From the NCBI GenBank assembly GCA_017620455.1, contig JAFZQK010000055.1:1-16634 (forward strand): a DNA stretch of 16,634 nt, given 5' to 3'. Origin of the DNA: Clostridia bacterium (lineage in GTDB: Bacteria; Bacillota_A; Clostridia; Christensenellales; Aristaeellaceae). Below, in pieces: positions 14,129 to 16,634 of this stretch (its first letter is position 1; each line of letters begins with the position of its first letter). The position numbers and the translations under genes were made by a program. The notes under the pieces were generated by a model. It saw nothing but the letters and a program-made list of their open reading frames with translations. It had not been told where the DNA came from and searched no databases.

Positions 14129-15627
14129 AGCCCGTAGATCTCCCGGCACTTGCCCTCCAAATAATCCAGGTAAACGTCCGGGTCGAAGGGCGCGCCCAGG
14201 ACGCGCTCCAGCAGCCGGGCGGGGGTGTATAGGCTGCCGTACTGCCAGATCTGCTCCCGGTTCCAGGTGTTGACGGGGGCAAAATCGCCCCGTTCCAGGC
14301 AGGCATCCACGTCCACGGTGTCCCGCATTTTTTTCAGGAACTGGGCGCCGTAAGCGCTGCCCAGGGCGTAGGAGGGGAAATACCCGATGGCGCCGAAGGA
14401 CCAGTGGCTGTCCTGCAATACCCCGCGGGTGTCGTCCGGCACGTCCACGCCCAGGTACTCCTTATACAGCGCGTTCCAGGCCCGGGGCAGATCCCGCACC
14501 GGCAGCTCCCCGGCCATGAGCCGCTTTTCCAGCTCGTAGCGGACCATGACGTGCAGGGAATAGGTCACTTCGTCGGCCTCCGTGCGAATCAGGGAGGGCT
14601 GCACCCGGTTGACGGCGCGGTAAAAATCCTGCCAGCCGTAGGGCAGCAGCTGCTCCGGGAACAATTCCTGCAGCTTGGGGAACAGGAAGCGGCAGAAGGC
14701 GGCGCTGCGGCCCAGGATGTTTTCATAGAAGCGGCTCTGGCTTTCGTGGATGCCCATGGATACGCCGCCGTCCAGAGCGGTGTAGGCGAGGCTGTCGTCC
14801 GAGCCGGTATCGTACAGGGCGTGGCCGCCTTCGTGGATCACGCTGTACAGGGAGGAGGACACGTCCTCCCGGTAATAATGGGTGGTGATCCGCTCGTCCA
14901 GGTGGCTGCCCAGGGAGGTGGTGAAGGGGTGCTCCGTGACGGCCAGGCCCACGTGATCCAGGGGAAGGCCCATGACCTGCATCACCCACTCTGCCAGCTT
15001 TTCCTGCTGCTCCTCCGGGAAATCGCCGTGCAGGCAGGCGTCCGGAACGGCCGCCTTTTCCCCGCAGGCCCGGATCAGGGGCACCAGGCGCTGCCGCAGA
15101 CGGGAAAAGAACTGATCGCACTTTTCTCTGTTCAGCCCGGGCTCGAATTCGTTCAGCCAGTAATCGTAGGGGTCCGTGTCCGGCGCGGCGTACCCGGCGA
15201 AGCGGATGCGGGCGGCGACGGTCTTTTCCAGGTACGGCGCGAAGGCCGCGAAATCGTTTTCCGCCTTGGCGCGGCGCCATACGTCCTGGCTTTCCACGAT
15301 CAGCTTTTCATAGGCCACGTATTCGTCCAGGGGGATCTTCTGCATGAAGCGGATGTCCTTGAGCAGCAGGTATACCATCCGCTGCTCCTTTTCCGTCAGC
15401 TCCGCCTTGTGTTCATCCAGGTATTCCAGCAGCGCCACCGTTTCCCTGCCGGTGGAAAGCTGATAGGTGATCTCGCTCAGGATCCCCAGGGCGTGGGCGC
15501 GGTTTGCCGCCGTGCCCCGGGGGGCGACGGTGTCGCCGTCGTAGCTGATCAGCCCCATGGCGTGATCGTAGGCGCTCATCTGCTCCTGCAGCTTCATCAG
15601 CTGCCTGCGGGCTTCCTGTAATTCCAT
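14125..15627 (-). CDS. M32-family metallocarboxypeptidase (thermostable carboxypeptidase 1 type)
   Basis: Predicted cytoplasmic zinc carboxypeptidase of 500 residues, normal for family M32, removing C-terminal amino acids from peptides. The ATG at 15627 follows AAAGGAGA (complement of 15633-15640) at five bases. All family motifs are intact: HPF (233-235), DERIT (244-248), the zinc site HEGGH (265-269), HESQ with the third zinc ligand Glu (294-297), IRTEAD (347-352) and GVLQDSHW (402-409). The N-terminal helical part (LMKLQEQMSAYDHAMGLISY) is also family-typical. No signal peptide is seen. An open extension upstream of the chosen start runs through the palindrome array and is not credible. 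No promoter consensus was recognised upstream, where the palindromic array lies. Likely role is peptide turnover in amino-acid-fermenting or general metabolism, by family inference. Confidence 0.96.
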   Translation of the reverse strand: MELQEARRQLMKLQEQMSAYDHAMGLISYDGDTVAPRGTAANRAHALGILSEITYQLSTGRETVALLEYLDEHKAELTEKEQRMVYLLLKDIRFMQKIPLDEYVAYEKLIVESQDVWRRAKAENDFAAFAPYLEKTVAARIRFAGYAAPDTDPYDYWLNEFEPGLNREKCDQFFSRLRQRLVPLIRACGEKAAVPDACLHGDFPEEQQEKLAEWVMQVMGLPLDHVGLAVTEHPFTTSLGSHLDERITTHYYREDVSSSLYSVIHEGGHALYDTGSDDSLAYTALDGGVSMGIHESQSRFYENILGRSAAFCRFLFPKLQELFPEQLLPYGWQDFYRAVNRVQPSLIRTEADEVTYSLHVMVRYELEKRLMAGELPVRDLPRAWNALYKEYLGVDVPDDTRGVLQDSHWSFGAIGYFPSYALGSAYGAQFLKKMRDTVDVDACLERGDFAPVNTWNREQIWQYGSLYTPARLLERVLGAPFDPDVYLDYLEGKCREIYGL

Positions 15628-15658
15628 GGTATTCTCCTTTCTGCCTGATGGGGGAACG

Positions 15659-15949
15659 CCGGGGGCTTCTTCAGCCCCCGGGCCCCCGAACCAGGGGGCT
15701 TCACCCCCTGGACCCACATCTGATACCGTTCGGGCGCGCTCTGGGCAGGCGGCTTTCAGCCGCCGGCGCGGATGCGCGGCATCCGCGGAAAACAGCGGGA
15801 AATCGCCAGAGAGAAAGCGAGCTTTCTCTTCTGGGATTTCCGCTGTTTTCCTTTGCCCAGAAGCGCGTAAAAGTGGCTTGTCAAACCGGGTCCAGGGGAG
15901 GAACTCCCCTGGCGCGGCGGGGTACGGGGAGGGCGCGGAGCCCTCCCCG
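15659..15949. repeat. Dense palindrome array in the only long intergenic stretch
   Basis: The gap 15628-16013 contains no credible gene but holds seven hairpins packed end to end: CCGGGGGCT/AGCCCCCGG (15659-15681), CCAGGGGG/CCCCCTGG (15691-15711), GGCGGCT/AGCCGCC (15748-15764), CGCGGATGC/GCATCCGCG (15767-15787), a long imperfect stem of about 29 pairs (15787-15851), CCAGGGGAG/CTCCCCTGG (15892-15912) and CGGGGAGGGC/GCCCTCCCCG (15925-15949). In addition, CCCCTGGACCC (15705-15715) is the exact reverse complement of GGGTCCAGGGG (15888-15898), so the second and sixth hairpins are inverted relatives that frame the centre. This looks like a composite REP/REPIN- or MITE-like element or a structured RNA leader of the carboxypeptidase gene. 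Which of these is true cannot be told from one copy. Confidence 0.75.
15735..15867. other. Cloverleaf-like four-way junction inside the palindrome array
   Basis: CGCGCT+CTGGGCA (15735-15747) pairs with TGCCCAG+AGCGCG (15854-15867) through 13 base pairs with one bulged A (15861). Inside this closing stem the three hairpins at 15748-15764, 15767-15787 and 15788-15851 follow one another with at most two unpaired bases between them, giving a compact four-way junction. The third arm is long: its halves begin and end with GGAAAACAGCGG and CGCTGTTTTCC and meet at a tight AAAGCGAGCTTT tip, with single-base bulges only. The fold works for RNA from either strand or for extruded DNA. Function unknown. 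Confidence 0.65.
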
Positions 15950-15967
15950 CCCGTCACCCTTTTCCGG

Positions 15968-15996
15968 AAAAAAGCCGCGCTCTTTCGGGCGCGGCT
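15968..15996 (-). terminator. Rho-independent terminator of the pyruvate phosphate dikinase gene
   Basis: Perfect 8-bp stem AGCCGCGC (15973-15980) / GCGCGGCT (15989-15996), eight-base loop, followed on the minus strand by a run of six T (complement of 15968-15973). It lies 18 bases after the dikinase stop codon and separates that gene from the palindrome array and the carboxypeptidase gene. Confidence 0.9.
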
Positions 15997-16013
15997 GACG
16001 GTCAATGGAGGAA

Positions 16014-16634
16014 TTACTTCTTCGCCTTGATAGCGGCCTGAGCGGCGGCCAGGCGGGCGATGGGCACGCGGAAGGGGCTGCAGGACACGTAGTTGAGGCC
16101 GATCTCGTTGCAGAACTCGATGGAGCTGGGATCGCCGCCGTGTTCGCCGCAGATGCCGCAATGCAGTTTGGGGTTGTTTTCATGGCCCATGGTGACGGCC
16201 ATGCGCATCAGCTTGCCCACGCCCACGGTATCCAGGCGGGCGAAGGGATCGCTTTCGTAGATCTTGCTGGAGTAGTACGCGGGCAGGAATTTGCCGGCGT
16301 CGTCGCGGGAGAAGCCGAAGGTCATCTGGGTCAGGTCGTTGGTGCCGAAGCAGAAGAAATCGGCTTCCTTGGCGATCTCATCGGCGGTCAGGGCGGCGCG
16401 GGGAATCTCGATCATGGTGCCCACTTCGTACTTAAGGTCGCTGCCGGCATCCTTGATGAGCTTGTCCGCGGTCTCCACGACCACGGCCTTGACGAACTTG
16501 AGCTCCTTGACCTCGCCCACCAGCGGGATCATGATCTCGGGCTCCATATGCCACTCGGGATGGCGCTTCTGGACATTGATGGCAGCGCGGATGACGGCGC
16601 GGGTCTGCATCTCGGCGATTTCGGGATAAGTGAC
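16014..16634 (-). CDS. ppdK: Pyruvate, phosphate dikinase, C-terminal part (5' end outside window)
   Basis: Interconverts pyruvate, ATP and phosphate with phosphoenolpyruvate, AMP and pyrophosphate in the cytoplasm; in anaerobic Clostridia it is a common glycolytic or gluconeogenic enzyme. About 206 residues of the C-terminal PEP/pyruvate-binding barrel are present and the frame runs off the window edge (VTYPEIAEMQTRAVIRAAIN). Key features are PEIMIPLVGEVKELKF, the EVGTMIEIPRAAL segment, FCFGTNDLTQMTFGFSRDDAG, and the catalytic-cysteine motif GICGEHGGDPSSIEFC close to the C-terminus, followed by LNYVSCSPFRVPIARLAAAQAA. The spelling CGEHGG and the segment FGTNDLTQMTFGFSRDD favour the dikinase over PEP synthase or enzyme I. 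It ends with TAA at 16014-16016 and is followed by a strong terminator. Confidence 0.95.
   Translation of the reverse strand, partial: VTYPEIAEMQTRAVIRAAINVQKRHPEWHMEPEIMIPLVGEVKELKFVKAVVVETADKLIKDAGSDLKYEVGTMIEIPRAALTADEIAKEADFFCFGTNDLTQMTFGFSRDDAGKFLPAYYSSKIYESDPFARLDTVGVGKLMRMAVTMGHENNPKLHCGICGEHGGDPSSIEFCNEIGLNYVSCSPFRVPIARLAAAQAAIKAKK

Noticed and set aside
14404..15621. A 405-residue plus-strand open frame opposite the M32 carboxypeptidase
   Set aside because: The minus-strand protein has every family motif; the opposite frame is composition-driven.
15856..15884. TTGACA on the minus strand (complement of 15879-15884) as promoter of the carboxypeptidase gene
   Set aside because: No -10-like hexamer occurs 16-18 bases downstream; the position falls on the TGCCCAG stem.
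15659..15949. CRISPR array
   Set aside because: The palindromic units differ in sequence and length, are irregularly spaced, and there are no identical direct repeats with unique spacers.
15626..16030. Open frames of 116-134 residues across the palindrome array on the plus strand
   Set aside because: They run through hairpins and a terminator, have no ribosome-binding site that stands out, and their Pro/Gly/Arg-rich translations reflect GC-rich palindromes.

Overview
The window is a GC-rich chromosomal segment from an anaerobic, Gram-positive-type bacterium, most likely a gut-associated member of the Clostridia (Bacillota). This rests on several sequence features. RecA is of canonical bacterial type. 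Glycyl-tRNA synthetase is the single-chain homodimeric form. A pyruvate phosphate dikinase is present. Ribosome-binding sites are strong (AGGAGG type), the sigma-A promoters have 17-base spacers, there are lipoproteins with an LCGC lipobox, and several genes start with GTG or TTG. The placement is an inference; no rRNA marker is present.

Layout. (1) Positions 1-7953, plus strand, are one long co-directional run: the 3' part of recA; an ABC ATPase of the zinc/manganese family (znuC-like) whose start lies inside the recA end; three tandem paralogous lipoproteins with SPDG beta-propeller-like motifs; a two-domain GNAT acetyltransferase; the cognate ABC permease (znuB-like); and a RimJ/RimL-type GNAT. 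The transporter's ATPase and permease genes are therefore about 5.1 kb apart, separated by the lipoprotein/GNAT cassette. No substrate-binding protein gene is present. (2) Positions 7954-11004 are minus-strand genes: glycyl-tRNA synthetase with its own consensus promoter, a secreted BspA-like leucine-rich-repeat protein with its own promoter and terminator, and an L,D-transpeptidase with a C-terminal peptidoglycan-binding domain. (3) Positions 11054-13157, plus strand, form a compact operon (hotdog acyl-CoA thioesterase, GNAT, alpha/beta-hydrolase) with a recognisable promoter and a terminator. (4) Positions 13177-16634 are minus-strand genes: an AraC-type regulator with a GyrI-like effector domain, an M32 metallocarboxypeptidase, and the C-terminal part of pyruvate phosphate dikinase at the window edge.

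Most genes belong to well-known families. Three things stand out. One is the interruption of the metal transporter by a tandem lipoprotein family that shows mosaic DNA identity among its members. The second is translational overlap of recA with the transporter ATPase. The third is the only gene-free stretch longer than 300 bases (15628-16013). It holds a dense array of perfect or near-perfect palindromes, the central part of which can fold into a four-way, cloverleaf-like junction closed by a 13-bp stem.
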